64,000 bases of DNA from Comamonas sp. 26 (GTDB lineage: Bacteria; Pseudomonadota; Gammaproteobacteria; Burkholderiales; Burkholderiaceae_C): contig NZ_PEFL01000001.1 of NCBI RefSeq assembly GCF_002754475.1, forward strand, positions 310,001 to 374,000, in the 5' to 3' direction. Every line of letters starts with the position of its first letter. Within the stretch, counting starts at the first letter, position 1. Positions 16,336-25,950 of the stretch are shown here, piece by piece. A program made the position numbers and the translations under genes. The notes under the pieces were generated by a model. It had not been told where the DNA came from. It saw only the letters and a program-made list of their open reading frames with translations, and did not search any database.

Positions 16336-17082
16336 ATGTCCCTGATCCGTTCAGTCCTCCACATGCTGTGGATGGTCATCACCGTCATTCCCTACACCCT
16401 CGCTGTGCTTTTGACCAAGTGGGTCAGTGGTTCATCCTCCAAGACTTATCGCGTGGCTCGTGCGTGGCTCAAGCTGTCGGTGGACAGTGCCAAGGTCATC
16501 ATGGGGATTCAGTACCGGGTGCAGGGTATGGAGAACCTGCCAACCGACCCCAAGCAAGGCGTGGTGTTGCTGGTCAAGCACCAGTCCACCTACGAGACCT
16601 TCTTGATGCCAGCCATCATGCCGCGTCCACTGGCCTATGTGTTCAAGAAGGAGTTGCTCAAGGTTCCGTTCTTTGGCTGGTCTATTGGTGCTCTGGACAT
16701 GATCCACATTGACCGCGCCCAGCGCTCGCGCGCTTTTCACAAGGTGGTAGAGCAAGGCAAACGCCTGCTCGATCAAGGCACCTGGGTCATCATGTTTCCC
16801 GAAGGGACACGCATCAAGCGCGGCGAAAAGGGCGAATACAAGACCAGTGCCACGCGCCTGGCCATCATGACCGGCGCGCCCGTGGTGCCCGTCGCCGTGA
16901 CTTCGGCCAAGTGCTGGCCACGCAAGGCTTTTATTAAGTCGCCTGGTGTAGTGGATGTGTCTATTGGCCATCCCATTCCTTCCGTCGGCCGCAAGCATGA
17001 TGAGCTGATGGCGGAGGTGGAGGCCTGGATTGAGGCAGAAATGCAGCGTCTTGACCCCGAGGCCTACGCCCACAAAAGTTAA
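16336..17082 (+). CDS. plsC: 1-acyl-sn-glycerol-3-phosphate acyltransferase
   Basis: Makes phosphatidic acid at the inner membrane. The protein has 248 residues, one N-terminal hydrophobic helix (MLWMVITVIPYTLAVLL) and the acyltransferase motifs VKHQSTYETF (the HX4D box with Glu in place of Asp, as is common in betaproteobacteria) and FPEGTRIKRGEKGEYK. A frame is open back to a TTG at 16249, but ATG 16336 starts right before the membrane helix and is chosen. It follows gmhB and precedes the metallopeptidase gene by 20 bp. Confidence 0.92.
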   Translation: MSLIRSVLHMLWMVITVIPYTLAVLLTKWVSGSSSKTYRVARAWLKLSVDSAKVIMGIQYRVQGMENLPTDPKQGVVLLVKHQSTYETFLMPAIMPRPLAYVFKKELLKVPFFGWSIGALDMIHIDRAQRSRAFHKVVEQGKRLLDQGTWVIMFPEGTRIKRGEKGEYKTSATRLAIMTGAPVVPVAVTSAKCWPRKAFIKSPGVVDVSIGHPIPSVGRKHDELMAEVEAWIEAEMQRLDPEAYAHKS

Positions 17083-17102
17083 TCAGCCGCGGAACCTAAT
17101 CC

Positions 17103-18083
17103 ATGTCCACAGGCGATAGCTTGCAGCAAGCTTGGCAATGGCTGACTCCGCCTGCTGTTGAAGACGGGCAGGGCGGCTTGATACCGCGCAGGCGCTTGCG
17201 CGGCACGGCGATGGATGCAGAGCAGGCTGCGCTTGATTTTGAGAGAAATTTTGCTCAACCGCTTGCTGATACAGCGGTAGATGCTATTGATTTTGTAGAA
17301 GATGAGCCGCCAGTGCAGGCGGCCTTGCCTGTGCACCCCGGTGCCAGTCACAGCGCGCAGCTACAAGGGCGTAGCGTGGCTTACTTGCTGCGCCGTTCAG
17401 CACGCCGCAGCATCGGCTTTAGTGTGGGGGCGCAAGGCCTTGAGGTTACCGCGCCGCAATGGCTGGGCATGGGGGATATTGAATCCGCGCTTCAGACCAA
17501 GGCCGACTGGATTGTGCGCAAACTGCAGGAATCGGGCCAGCGTCAGCAGATCAAGAACCAAGCCCGTATCTTCTGGCAAGAAGGCGGGCTGCTGGGTTAT
17601 CTGGGCCAACCTATGGTGATGCGGCTGACGGGTGATGCAACCCAGCCTTTGCGCACTCGGCAAACTCATAGAGAACAGGCGGCAGATGGCACGCAAAGCC
17701 TGCACCTGCCGCTAACTGCACAGGCATCTGCTGCGCAGATTCGCGCCGCCGTTCAGGCCTGGATTTTGCGGGAAGCCCGCACCCATTTCACCGCGCGCAT
17801 GCTGCACTATGCCGCCCAGATGGATGTGCGCTGGAATGCGCTGCGGCTGAGCAGTGCCAGCACGCGCTGGGGCAGCGCCACTAGCGGTGGCATCATCCGG
17901 CTGAACTGGCGGCTGATGCAGCACAGCCCGCAAATCATTGACTATGTGGTGGTGCATGAGCTGGCGCATCTGCACCATATGGATCACAGCCCGCAGTTCT
18001 GGTCCGTGGTGGAGCAGGTACTGCCCGACTGGAAGCAGTTGCGCAGGTCATTGAGAGACAAGCCGTTGCCCGCCTGGGAGTAG
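17103..18083 (+). CDS. YgjP-like (M48/WLM type) metallopeptidase
   Basis: Putative cytosolic zinc peptidase of 326 residues. The C-terminal domain has the signature VVHELAHLHHMDHSPQFW (HExxH plus downstream His) and the preceding SASTRWGSATSGGIIRLNW block of the YgjP/DUF45 family. The first 90 residues are low in conserved motifs. YgjP_DUF45 proteins lie beside plsC and gmhB in many betaproteobacteria. No substrate is known from sequence. The start at ATG 17103 is 20 bp after plsC, so the genes are probably one transcript. Confidence 0.85.
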   Translation: MSTGDSLQQAWQWLTPPAVEDGQGGLIPRRRLRGTAMDAEQAALDFERNFAQPLADTAVDAIDFVEDEPPVQAALPVHPGASHSAQLQGRSVAYLLRRSARRSIGFSVGAQGLEVTAPQWLGMGDIESALQTKADWIVRKLQESGQRQQIKNQARIFWQEGGLLGYLGQPMVMRLTGDATQPLRTRQTHREQAADGTQSLHLPLTAQASAAQIRAAVQAWILREARTHFTARMLHYAAQMDVRWNALRLSSASTRWGSATSGGIIRLNWRLMQHSPQIIDYVVVHELAHLHHMDHSPQFWSVVEQVLPDWKQLRRSLRDKPLPAWE

Positions 18084-18119
18084 ACGGGCTGCCGTGGCAC
18101 CCAACAACAAGGATTCAAT

Positions 18120-18536
18120 ATGAGCAATACGATGCAAATTCAGCCCGCAACCGGCTATGCCGGCGATGTGCCAGCGGAGCTGGCCTGGCAATGGCTGCAA
18201 AGCGGCGAAGCCGTGCTGGTCGATGTGCGTACCGATGCCGAGCGTGAATGGGTAGGCAAGGTGCCGGGCGCGATTGCCGTGGCGTGGAAGCAGTGGCCAG
18301 GCATGGCGGCCAATCAAAATTTCGATGAGCAGCTTCGCGCAGCCGTGCCCGAAGGCAAAAAAGTCGTGCTGCTATGCCGCAGCGGCGTGCGCTCTGTCGC
18401 AGCCGCACAGCGCGCCACAGGTCTGGGCATTGAGGCTTACAACATCCTAGAAGGCTTTGAAGGCGATGTGGACGCCAACGGTCAGCGGGGCCGCCTGAGC
18501 GGCTGGCGCAAACGTGGCCTGCCCTGGAATCAGTGA
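18120..18536 (+). CDS. Single-domain rhodanese-like protein
   Basis: Small cytosolic sulfurtransferase-like protein, 138 residues. VLVDVRTDAEREWVGKVPGA is the CH2A-like entry, and the active-site loop VLLCRSGVRSVAAA carries the catalytic Cys. ATG 18120 has AAGGA about 6 bases upstream. It is 36 bp after the peptidase gene on the same strand and converges with galE 19 bp downstream. The physiological sulfur acceptor is unknown. Confidence 0.9.
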   Translation: MSNTMQIQPATGYAGDVPAELAWQWLQSGEAVLVDVRTDAEREWVGKVPGAIAVAWKQWPGMAANQNFDEQLRAAVPEGKKVVLLCRSGVRSVAAAQRATGLGIEAYNILEGFEGDVDANGQRGRLSGWRKRGLPWNQ

Positions 18537-18555
18537 TGCCAGAGCAGCCACAAAC

Positions 18556-19578
18556 TTAAGCCTCGCGGTAGCCGTTCGGGTTCTGGCTCTGCCAGCGCCA
18601 GGTGTCAGCACACATGGCCTCCAGGCTGTGCTCGGCTTGCCAGCCCAGTGTTTTCAGGGCGTGGTCCGGGTTGGCATAGCAACTAGCCACGTCGCCGGGG
18701 CGGCGCTCGGAGATGGCATAGGGCAAGGTTTTGCCGCACGACTTTTCAAAGGCCTGCAGGACTTCAAGCACGCTATAGCCTTTGCCAGTGCCCAAATTGA
18801 CCGTCAGCAGTTCGGGCTGGGCCAGGCCGGCCAGTTTTTCCAGCGCCTTGACATGGCCCCGGGCCAGATCCACGACATGGATGTAGTCGCGTACGCCGGT
18901 GCCATCCACAGTGTCATAGTCGCCGCCAAAAATCTGCAGCTTCTCGCGGCGGCCCACGGCGACCTGCGCGACAAAGGGCAGCAGGTTGTTGGGAATGTCC
19001 GAGGGGTCTTCGCCAATCAGCCCGCTTGCATGCGCACCGATGGGGTTGAAGTAGCGCAGCACAGCCAGCGACCACTGCGAGTCAGAGCGGTAGAGATCAG
19101 CCAGAATCTCTTCCACCATGAGCTTGCTGCGACCATAAGGATTGGTGGCAGAAGTGGGGTGCTCTTCATTGAGCGGTAGATACTGCGGTGAACCATAGAC
19201 GGTGGCCGATGAGCTGAACACCAGCTTGCGTACATTCTGGTTCTTCATCGCGCGCAGCAGAACCAGGGTGCCGTTAACGTTGTTGTCGTAATAGTCCACG
19301 GGCTGGGCGACCGATTCGCCAACCGCCTTCTTGCCCGCAAAGTGCACCACGCTGTCGATGTTGTGCTCTTTAAGAGCCTGCTCCAGTGCACCCTGGTCGC
19401 GGATGTCGCCGCGGATGACCGGAATCGAGTGCCCGGTGATTTTCTCTACTCGCCGAATGGCTTCTGGATGGCTGTTGCTGAAGTTGTCAAAGATCACGAC
19501 TTCATGGCCGTGGCTGAGCAATTCGATGGCGGTGTGGCTGCCGATATAACCGGCGCCGCCTGTGAGCAGAGTTTTCAT
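18556..19578 (-). CDS. galE: UDP-glucose 4-epimerase
   Basis: Interconverts UDP-glucose and UDP-galactose; NAD-dependent short-chain dehydrogenase, 340 residues, cytosolic. The Rossmann motif is LTGGAGYIGSHTAIEL at the N-terminus. SSSATVYGSPQYLPLNEEHP and YGRSKLMVEEIL give the Ser and the Tyr-x-x-x-Lys catalytic pair. The C-terminal part has GTGKGYSVLEVLQAFEK and RPGDVASCYANP as in GalE. It probably supplies UDP-galactose to the surface polysaccharide encoded further on. Transcribed on its own, away from the LysM gene. Confidence 0.95.
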   Translation of the reverse strand: MKTLLTGGAGYIGSHTAIELLSHGHEVVIFDNFSNSHPEAIRRVEKITGHSIPVIRGDIRDQGALEQALKEHNIDSVVHFAGKKAVGESVAQPVDYYDNNVNGTLVLLRAMKNQNVRKLVFSSSATVYGSPQYLPLNEEHPTSATNPYGRSKLMVEEILADLYRSDSQWSLAVLRYFNPIGAHASGLIGEDPSDIPNNLLPFVAQVAVGRREKLQIFGGDYDTVDGTGVRDYIHVVDLARGHVKALEKLAGLAQPELLTVNLGTGKGYSVLEVLQAFEKSCGKTLPYAISERRPGDVASCYANPDHALKTLGWQAEHSLEAMCADTWRWQSQNPNGYREA

Positions 19579-19605
19579 GGAAAGTAGTCTAGCGTTGGAG
19601 GTATG

Positions 19606-19633
19606 AAAAAAGCGCTCATTTGAGCGCTTTTTT
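19606..19633. terminator. Bidirectional intrinsic terminator
   Basis: AAAAAAGCGCTCA and TGAGCGCTTTTTT form a near-perfect hairpin between the galE start and the LysM gene stop. It is oriented to end the minus-strand LysM transcript. Confidence 0.88.
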
Positions 19634-19648
19634 CGGTGTCAATTGTGT

Positions 19649-20119
19649 TTAAAGCGCAGGGATGCGCAGCTTTTGACCGGGATAAATCTTGTCCGGGTGG
19701 CTGAGCATGGGCTTGTTGGCTTCAAAGATGGTGTTGTACTTGTTGGCGTCACCGTAATACTTCTTGGAGATTGCCGACAGTGTGTCGCCGCGCACCACAT
19801 CGTGGTACTGGGCTTCGGGTTCGGGGTTGGTGACGCTCATCAGATTGTCCACAGACTGGACATTGGCGACATTGCCGCAGCAAAGCGTGACTTTTTCCTT
19901 CGCAGCCTGGGTGGGGGCGACACCTTGCACCGTGACCTTGCCTTGAGAGCCATCGAACTGCACCTGCAGATTGGAGAGGCCCAGATTCTGGGTGTTGATG
20001 TAGTTTGCGATGGCTTGAGCCGCCTTGACATTCAAGTCGTCCGATGGCGCTGCCGCATGAGCATCACTGCCGCCAAACAGTTTTTCACCGGCTTCCTTAA
20101 TGAAACTGAACAGACCCAT
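19649..20119 (-). CDS. BON-LysM peptidoglycan/potassium-binding protein (Kbp/YgaU type)
   Basis: 156 residues. A BON domain covers about residues 30-90 (QAIANYINTQNLGLSNLQVQ) and a LysM domain about 100-152 (YHDVVRGDTLSAISKKYYGD, IYPGQKLRIP). Domain order and length match E. coli Kbp/YgaU, a cytosolic potassium-binding protein that lacks a signal peptide; none is seen here. ATG 20119 is chosen because it yields the family start MGLFSFIKEAGEKLFGG and has GAGGAG nine bases upstream. It is divergent from coaX across 172 bp. Confidence 0.92.
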   Translation of the reverse strand: MGLFSFIKEAGEKLFGGSDAHAAAPSDDLNVKAAQAIANYINTQNLGLSNLQVQFDGSQGKVTVQGVAPTQAAKEKVTLCCGNVANVQSVDNLMSVTNPEPEAQYHDVVRGDTLSAISKKYYGDANKYNTIFEANKPMLSHPDKIYPGQKLRIPAL

Positions 20120-20291
20120 GGTTTTCAACTCCTCAAAGTGATGGAAGAAATAGGCGTTTCACTTTACATGGAAATACAGGAGATTCCTTGCAGGACATGG
20201 ACTCAGCGCTTTTTTGACAATTTCCCATCAATAGGTAATGAATGTTGCAACCGAGTGCCTGCAGCGGGGAAAAGTACTGATAATCCGCCGC

Positions 20292-21065
20292 ATGACATTT
20301 TTGGCGATAGACATTGGCAACACTCGTTTGAAGTGGGCCATGTATGAAGATCACCGTCCTGGGGCTGCCTTGCTGGCGCATGGGGCGGAGTTTCTGGAGC
20401 ATATCGAGCGACTGGCAGAAGGAGCCTGGGCAGGCTTGCCGGCGCCCGATCGCATGCTGGGCTGCGTCGTGGCTGGAGAGACGGCAAGACGCCGTGTGCA
20501 TGAACAAATTGAACTCATGGTGGGCTGGAACTTCGAGCCGCAGTGGGCCATCCCCTCCACGGCTGAGGCTGGCGTGAGCAATGGTTATGACCATCCTTCC
20601 CGGCTAGGCGCTGATCGCTGGGTCGCAATGATTGGTGCGCGCCACCACATGCTGCAGCTGGGTGAAGCAAGGCCATTGATTACCGTCATGGTCGGTACCG
20701 CTGTCACGGTGGATGCCATGGATGCTCAAGGACATTTCCTCGGTGGCCTGATTATTCCCGGTCATGGCATCATGCTCAAAGCCTTGGAAGGGGGGACGGC
20801 GGGCCTGCATGTTCCTACAGGCGATGTCAAAAGCTTTCCCAAGAACACCAGTGATGCATTGACCAGTGGCGGCACCTATGCCATCGCGGGAGCTGTTGAA
20901 CGCATGTACCAGCATCTGGCTGAGTATTGCGGCACTGAGCCCATGTGCATCATGGCTGGCGGTGCGGGCTGGAAGATGTCTCCAAGCATGACTCGCCCCT
21001 TTCAGCTGATCAATAACCTGATTTTTGATGGTTTGCTGGTGATGGCTGAAAAGCGCTGGGGGTGA
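20292..21065 (+). CDS. coaX: Type III pantothenate kinase
   Basis: First step of coenzyme A synthesis, phosphorylating pantothenate; ASKHA-fold cytosolic enzyme of 257 residues. The phosphate loop [18 protein letters not shown] is at the N-terminus with catalytic Asp7. [28 protein letters not shown] and [12 protein letters not shown] are the other family blocks. The frame is open from 20238, but ATG 20292 gives the canonical N-terminus. No birA gene precedes it, unlike in many betaproteobacteria. Confidence 0.95.
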   Translation: MTFLAIDIGNTRLKWAMYEDHRPGAALLAHGAEFLEHIERLAEGAWAGLPAPDRMLGCVVAGETARRRVHEQIELMVGWNFEPQWAIPSTAEAGVSNGYDHPSRLGADRWVAMIGARHHMLQLGEARPLITVMVGTAVTVDAMDAQGHFLGGLIIPGHGIMLKALEGGTAGLHVPTGDVKSFPKNTSDALTSGGTYAIAGAVERMYQHLAEYCGTEPMCIMAGGAGWKMSPSMTRPFQLINNLIFDGLLVMAEKRWG

Positions 21066-21118
21066 GATTTAGATTTGTATCAAGTTTGAGTGAGAGTCAC
21101 TAACTAGGGACGTATTCC

Positions 21119-22189
21119 ATGATTCTTGTGACCGGTGCAGCAGGATTTATTGGTGCCAATTTTGTGTTGGGCTGGCTGTCATCGGTCGGTGAATCAGTTT
21201 TGAGTATTGATAAGTTGACCTATGCTGGGAATCTTGAGAACTTGGCTTGCTTGAGAGGTGATTCTCGTCATACGTTTGCGCAACTAGATATTGCCGATAG
21301 TGATGAACTTTTGCGGTTGCTGGCACATCATCAGCCCCGCGCGGTAGTGAACTTCGCAGCCGAAACCCATGTCGATCGCTCGATTGACGGCCCTGATGCT
21401 TTTATTCAAACCAATATCGTTGGTACTTTTCGCTTGCTGGAGTCTGTGCGCAACTATTGGATTGGGCTGGAAGGGAGGGCCAAAACAGAGTTCAGGTTTT
21501 TGCACGTATCGACCGATGAGGTTTATGGATCGCTAGCCCCAGATCAGGCCGCATTTACTGAAACGAGTAACTACGAACCAAATAGTCCCTACTCGGCAAG
21601 CAAGGCAGCCTCGGATCATCTGGTAAGAGCGTGGCATCACACCTATGGTTTTCCTGTTCTGACCACTAATTGCAGTAATAACTACGGGCCGCTTCAGTTT
21701 CCAGAGAAGCTGGTCCCGCTGGTAATTTTGAATGCACTCGGGGGGAAACCACTGCCTGTTTATGGCGATGGCCTGCAAGTCCGAGACTGGCTCTATGTGG
21801 GTGACCATTGCAGTGCAATTCGTCGTATTTTGGAAGAAGGTAAGCTGGGCGAAACTTACAATATTGGTGGCTGGAACGAGAAAACTAATATAGAAATCGT
21901 CACTGCTATCTGTCATATTCTCGATGAAATACGACCACGCACTGATGGCTTGCCTTATGCAGAACAGATTAGCTATGTGACCGATCGCCCAGGGCATGAT
22001 CGTCGTTATGCCGTTGATGCGCGCAAGCTGGAGCGTGAATTAGGCTGGAGGCCTGTTGAGACTTTTGAAACAGGTATTCGCAAAACGGTCCAGTGGTATT
22101 TGAATAGCCCGGAGTGGATCAAAAGCGTGCAGTCTGGCTCCTATCGTGACTGGGTTCAAAAGCAATACAGCGATGGATCCGATATATGA
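21119..22189 (+). CDS. rfbB: dTDP-glucose 4,6-dehydratase
   Basis: Second step of dTDP-L-rhamnose synthesis. NAD-dependent SDR of 356 residues: VTGAAGFIGANFVLGWL at the N-terminus, HVSTDEVYGSLAPDQ, and the YSASKAASDHLVRAWHH Tyr-Lys pair. NGYGPLQFPEKL is replaced here by NNYGPLQFPEKLVPLVILNA. First gene of a tightly packed operon in the order B-D-A-C; its stop overlaps rfbD by 4 bases. Base composition is lower in GC than the housekeeping genes nearby. Confidence 0.96.
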   Translation: MILVTGAAGFIGANFVLGWLSSVGESVLSIDKLTYAGNLENLACLRGDSRHTFAQLDIADSDELLRLLAHHQPRAVVNFAAETHVDRSIDGPDAFIQTNIVGTFRLLESVRNYWIGLEGRAKTEFRFLHVSTDEVYGSLAPDQAAFTETSNYEPNSPYSASKAASDHLVRAWHHTYGFPVLTTNCSNNYGPLQFPEKLVPLVILNALGGKPLPVYGDGLQVRDWLYVGDHCSAIRRILEEGKLGETYNIGGWNEKTNIEIVTAICHILDEIRPRTDGLPYAEQISYVTDRPGHDRRYAVDARKLERELGWRPVETFETGIRKTVQWYLNSPEWIKSVQSGSYRDWVQKQYSDGSDI

Positions 22190-23079
22190 AGTTGCTGCTT
22201 CTTGGCAAAAATGGCCAGATCGGCTGGGAGCTGCAGCGCAGTCTTGCGCCATTGGGTGATGTGGTCGCCCTAGATCGGCAGGTAATTGGCGGTGATATTG
22301 CTGATTTGGATCGTTTGGCGCAGATGATTCGCGCGATGGCACCCGATGTCATCGTGAACGCCGCAGCTCATACCGCGGTCGATAAGGCAGAAAGCGAGCC
22401 TGACTTGGCAATGCGCCTGAATGCTGAGGCTCCGGAGATCATGGCGCAAGAGGCTCTGAGTCTGGGCGCTTTGCTGGTGCACTACAGCACTGACTATGTG
22501 TTTGAAGGTGGTGACAGTCATCCGCACAAGGAAGGCGATGCCACGGCACCTTTGTCGGTCTATGGCAAGACCAAGCTGGAAGGTGAACAGCGCATTGCAG
22601 CGACTGGCTGCCGTCATCTGATTTTTCGCACAAGTTGGGTCTATTCGGCGCGAGGCTCCAATTTCATCAAAACAATACTGAAGCTCGCTCAGGAGCGAGA
22701 AGAGCTGAGTGTCATTAATGACCAGTGGGGAGCCCCAACAGGGGCTGACCTGATTGCAGACATTACGTCGCATGCCATCAGACATGTGGTTGCGAATGAG
22801 CAGGATATGAGCCTTTACCACTTAAGCGCAGGCGGTGAAACGAACTGGCATTCGTATGCAAGCTATGTCATTCAGCAAGCGCGCAGCATGCGCCCTGATA
22901 TCGCTTGGGCTGTGAAAAATATTGATGGCGTGGAGACTAGTAAAAAACTGGCATGCACCAGGCGCCCATTGAATTCAAGACTGGATACCGGAAGACTTCA
23001 GTCCACAATGCATTTGCATTTGCCAATGTGGCAGCTTGGTGTGGAACGCTTGTTATATACGCTTTTGGTTGCTGATTAG
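22186..23079 (+). CDS. rfbD: dTDP-4-dehydrorhamnose reductase
   Basis: Last step of dTDP-L-rhamnose synthesis, NADPH-dependent reduction. 297 residues with LLLGKNGQIGWELQRSLAPL as nucleotide site, VNAAAHTAVDKAESEP, YSTDYVFEGG and YGKTKLEGE (Tyr-x-x-x-Lys). The C-terminal stretch has TRRPLNSRLDTGRLQ as in the family. It overlaps rfbB by ATGA and is followed 19 bp later by rfbA. Confidence 0.95.
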   Translation: MKLLLLGKNGQIGWELQRSLAPLGDVVALDRQVIGGDIADLDRLAQMIRAMAPDVIVNAAAHTAVDKAESEPDLAMRLNAEAPEIMAQEALSLGALLVHYSTDYVFEGGDSHPHKEGDATAPLSVYGKTKLEGEQRIAATGCRHLIFRTSWVYSARGSNFIKTILKLAQEREELSVINDQWGAPTGADLIADITSHAIRHVVANEQDMSLYHLSAGGETNWHSYASYVIQQARSMRPDIAWAVKNIDGVETSKKLACTRRPLNSRLDTGRLQSTMHLHLPMWQLGVERLLYTLLVAD

Positions 23080-23098
23080 TTTGGAGTCGAACTGAGTA

Positions 23099-23986
23099 AT
23101 GACGCAAGCACGTAAAGGAATTATTTTGGCCGGTGGTACGGGTACCAGGCTACATCCGGCCACTTTGGCAATCAGCAAACAGTTGTTGCCGATTTATGAT
23201 AAGCCCATGATTTATTATCCGCTCAGCGTGCTGATGCTGGCGGGTATTCGTGAAATCCTGATAATCTCAACGCCTCAAGATACGCCAAGGTTTCAGCAAT
23301 TGCTGGGCGATGGAGGCCAGTGGGGGCTAAGTCTTGAATATGCAGTTCAACCCAGCCCCGATGGTTTGGCACAAGCCTTCTTGATTGCTGAAACATTTCT
23401 GGCTGGTGCTTCTTGTGCATTAGTGCTTGGGGATAATATTTTTTATGGGCATGACTTTCAGGCGTTGGTAAAAACGGCGAATCAGTCTAGTGTTGGTGCG
23501 ACTGTATTTGCCTACCATGTCCAAGATCCTAATCGGTATGGCGTTGTGGAGTTTGATAAAAAGGGTCGAGTTATATCGATTGAGGAAAAACCGAAAGTAC
23601 CGAAGAGTAATTATGCGGTTACAGGGCTTTATTTTTACGATTCAGAGGTTGTAGAGATTGCCAAATCCATTAAACCTTCTGCAAGAGGTGAGTTGGAGAT
23701 TACAGATGTCAATCGCATTTATCTGGAGCGAGGAAAGCTCAATGTGACATTGATGGGGCGTGGTTATGCGTGGCTGGATACCGGTACGCATGAAAGTTTG
23801 CTGGAGGCCGGGCAATTTATCGCGACTCTGGAGCAGCGGCAGGGGTTGAAGGTGGCTTGTCCAGAGGAAATAGCTTATCGCTCGGGCTGGATTGATGCGG
23901 CTCAGCTGGAAGTCCTAGCCAAGCCTATGCTCAAGAATGGATATGGTCGGTACTTGATGCAATGTCTTGAGGGTGGTATTCGATGA
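23099..23986 (+). CDS. rfbA: Glucose-1-phosphate thymidylyltransferase
   Basis: Makes dTDP-glucose from glucose 1-phosphate and dTTP, the first step of the pathway. 295 residues with the nucleotidyltransferase signature [20 protein letters not shown], then [20 protein letters not shown] and [33 protein letters not shown] near the C-terminus is also conserved. It overlaps rfbC by 4 bases. Confidence 0.97.
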   Translation: MTQARKGIILAGGTGTRLHPATLAISKQLLPIYDKPMIYYPLSVLMLAGIREILIISTPQDTPRFQQLLGDGGQWGLSLEYAVQPSPDGLAQAFLIAETFLAGASCALVLGDNIFYGHDFQALVKTANQSSVGATVFAYHVQDPNRYGVVEFDKKGRVISIEEKPKVPKSNYAVTGLYFYDSEVVEIAKSIKPSARGELEITDVNRIYLERGKLNVTLMGRGYAWLDTGTHESLLEAGQFIATLEQRQGLKVACPEEIAYRSGWIDAAQLEVLAKPMLKNGYGRYLMQCLEGGIR

Positions 23987-24534
23987 AGGTACTGCCTACA
24001 GCCATTGCAGAAGTCAAACTTCTTGAGCCAGATGTGCAAAAGGATGGGCGAGGCTTTTTTCTGGAAAGCTTCAAGCAGGATTCATTCAACGCGGCAACGG
24101 GTACTGACTACGATTTCATCCAGGACAACCACAGCCGCAGCAGCAAGGGTGTGCTGCGTGGCTTGCACTATCAGTTGCCACCTCATGCCCAGGGCAAGCT
24201 GGTTCGCGTGACCTCTGGCGCAGTGTTTGATGTGGCGGTGGATATTCGCCGCAGCTCGCCGACATTTGGCCAGTGGGTGGGAGCAGAGCTGACGGCTGAG
24301 AATCATCATCAGCTCTGGATTCCGCCGGGCTTTGCCCATGGGTTTCTGGTGCTCAGCGATACAGCTGATTTTGTCTATAAGACCACAGCCTATTACGCGC
24401 CTGAGTCGGATCGTGGCCTGCTTTGGAACGATGCGGATATTGGTATTGCGTGGCCTGAGCTTGATGTTGCGTTCTCTCTGTCCGAGAAGGATCTGAAGCA
24501 GCCAACGTTCAAGTTGGCGGAAGTGTTCGATTAA
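23983..24534 (+). CDS. rfbC: dTDP-4-dehydrorhamnose 3,5-epimerase
   Basis: Cupin-fold epimerase of the dTDP-L-rhamnose pathway, 183 residues. [35 protein letters not shown] and [19 protein letters not shown] are hallmark blocks; the His in LRGLHYQ is the expected base. Last gene of the rfbBDAC operon. About 110 bp follow before the convergent zinc-ribbon gene, filled by an inverted interspersed repeat that may help end transcription. Confidence 0.96.
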   Translation: MKVLPTAIAEVKLLEPDVQKDGRGFFLESFKQDSFNAATGTDYDFIQDNHSRSSKGVLRGLHYQLPPHAQGKLVRVTSGAVFDVAVDIRRSSPTFGQWVGAELTAENHHQLWIPPGFAHGFLVLSDTADFVYKTTAYYAPESDRGLLWNDADIGIAWPELDVAFSLSEKDLKQPTFKLAEVFD

Positions 24535-24560
24535 GCATTGACTGATGCGCTATTGAATTA

Positions 24561-24640
24561 ATAGTTGCTTGCGCTTGGATGGTATGAGGTTCATTTAATT
24601 AATGATCTGAAACCCAATGAAATCAAGCGCAGGCAGCTAT
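24561..24640. repeat. Interspersed palindromic repeat, copy with both arms
   Basis: Left arm ATAGTTGCTTGCGCTTGGAT (24561-24580) and right arm ATCAAGCGCAGGCAGCTAT (24622-24640) are imperfect inverted copies separated by about 40 bp of AT-rich DNA. It lies between two convergent genes (rfbC and the zinc-ribbon gene). Best-preserved pair in this window together with 62784-62862. Confidence 0.7.
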
Positions 24641-24644
24641 GAAA

Positions 24645-25808
24645 TTAGCGCTGAACCAACATCGGAGCAATCAGCATCAATAGCAAAATCACCGCCAGAA
24701 CGGCGAATGTGATCTTCACCCAGCTATAAGGCCGTTCACCGGCAATCTGCCCGGTATAGCCATTGGCTACGATCTGGTAGGTCTTGCTGCCGTAGGTGTA
24801 GCCCACCAGCCAGGCGGGTACCAGCGTGTGTTTGAAGGTGCGGCCTGAGTACTGGCGCTGCACTTGCAGGTTTCTCTGGGTATCGCCAGGGACCTGTTGT
24901 GAGCAAAGATTGCGCAGTTGGCTATCCATATCTTCTTCGTTGAGCTTGGCGGCTTTGCTCAGGTCCACCTGGTAACGCTCTACCGTCCAGCCGCGCACAA
25001 ACTCGGGGCTGTAGGGTTTGAGGTCAGTGGTGGTGGGAAAGGGCTCAATCTGGCGTAGCAGATTAGGTTGTACGCCGACGGTGCCCGGCACCAGTTCATC
25101 GTCAAAAAAATGCTGCAAGCTGCCTGATGCTGGTTCCCAGCGCACATGCTGCACTTGGCGGGTTTGCACATTGCCGTTGCTGTCGCGATACGACTCGGTG
25201 GTGTAGTAGTAATAGCCGGCCTCGGCGCGCCACTGGGCGGCGGCGTGGGCGTCAAAGGTCCAGTAGGGCAGGTACACGCCGTGCAGCGTATCGGTCAGTG
25301 CTGCGCTTTTGAGTTTGCTGGGCGCAAACCAGCGGCTGCCATACCACTGGCGAATCTTGTCGCGAACCTGCCCGTCGCTGATCTTGAATGGCAAGATGCT
25401 TTGCGGCGTGATGGCGTCATTGCGCTCTTCGTGGGCCACGATGGCGGGTGAACCGCAAAAGTCACAGCGCTGGGCTGTTGTTTTGTTCAGAAAGACCGAA
25501 ATGGCACGGCAATTCTGGCATTGCACCTCGTAGCGCTCATTGGTTCCCCAGCCGCGGCCATTGGCCGGGTTGCGCAAAGCGTCGGCTAAATCCTGCTCCA
25601 AGACGGCCTGGCCTAGTTCAGGCTGCGTTTCCTCACTCCAGGGCACTACCGTTCCGCAGTAGGGACACTTGAGAGACTGGGCTTTGGCATTCCACTCTAA
25701 ATTGCCTGCGCATTCCGGACAGACGTGTTTGCCGACCATGGCGGGCGGCGCTGCTTCAGTGGCAGGGGAATAGCTGTAAGAAGGGGCTTTGTCGGTCACG
25801 GCGTGCAT
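24645..25808 (-). CDS. Zinc-ribbon membrane protein (YdjG-like, TFIIB-type zinc ribbon)
   Basis: 387 residues. Two zinc ribbons lie at the N-terminus: CPECAGNLEWNAKAQSLKCP followed by YCGT (about 30-55), and CQNCRAISVF with CDFCGSP (about 95-125). A middle domain has the repeated aromatic blocks YLPYWTFDAHAAAQWRAEAG and LVPAWLVGYTYGSKTYQIVA. A single hydrophobic C-terminal helix (ITFAVLAVILLLMLIAPMLV) should anchor it in the inner membrane. It is downstream of the SPFH gene on the same strand, as ydjG-type genes lie near the SPFH gene ydjI in Bacillus, where the products recruit PspA; no pspA is present here. Function inferred from that context only. Confidence 0.75.
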   Translation of the reverse strand: MHAVTDKAPSYSYSPATEAAPPAMVGKHVCPECAGNLEWNAKAQSLKCPYCGTVVPWSEETQPELGQAVLEQDLADALRNPANGRGWGTNERYEVQCQNCRAISVFLNKTTAQRCDFCGSPAIVAHEERNDAITPQSILPFKISDGQVRDKIRQWYGSRWFAPSKLKSAALTDTLHGVYLPYWTFDAHAAAQWRAEAGYYYYTTESYRDSNGNVQTRQVQHVRWEPASGSLQHFFDDELVPGTVGVQPNLLRQIEPFPTTTDLKPYSPEFVRGWTVERYQVDLSKAAKLNEEDMDSQLRNLCSQQVPGDTQRNLQVQRQYSGRTFKHTLVPAWLVGYTYGSKTYQIVANGYTGQIAGERPYSWVKITFAVLAVILLLMLIAPMLVQR

Positions 25809-25899
25809 TTCTCAAAGGCACTGCATTGGACCTTGGACACCGGCGCAGCCAATCAAAGAGACGCCGGGAAAGGGCCGCCCCGCAGCAAGAGGGCGTAGA

Positions 25900-25947
25900 C
25901 CCCTCCCGCGAAGCGAGAGAGGGGAAGCCGCGTTACGGCTCAGGGGG
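25900..25947. repeat. GC-rich double-hairpin repeat, copy 1 (possible terminator)
   Basis: CCCCTC pairs with GAGGGG (25900-25924), then AGCCG pairs with CGGCT (25926-25940), then CAGGGGG. The same sequence order recurs at 63000-63045. In both places it directly follows the stop codon of a minus-strand gene, so it may serve as transcript end. It occupies most of the gap between the SPFH and zinc-ribbon genes. Confidence 0.65.
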
Positions 25948-25950
25948 CTC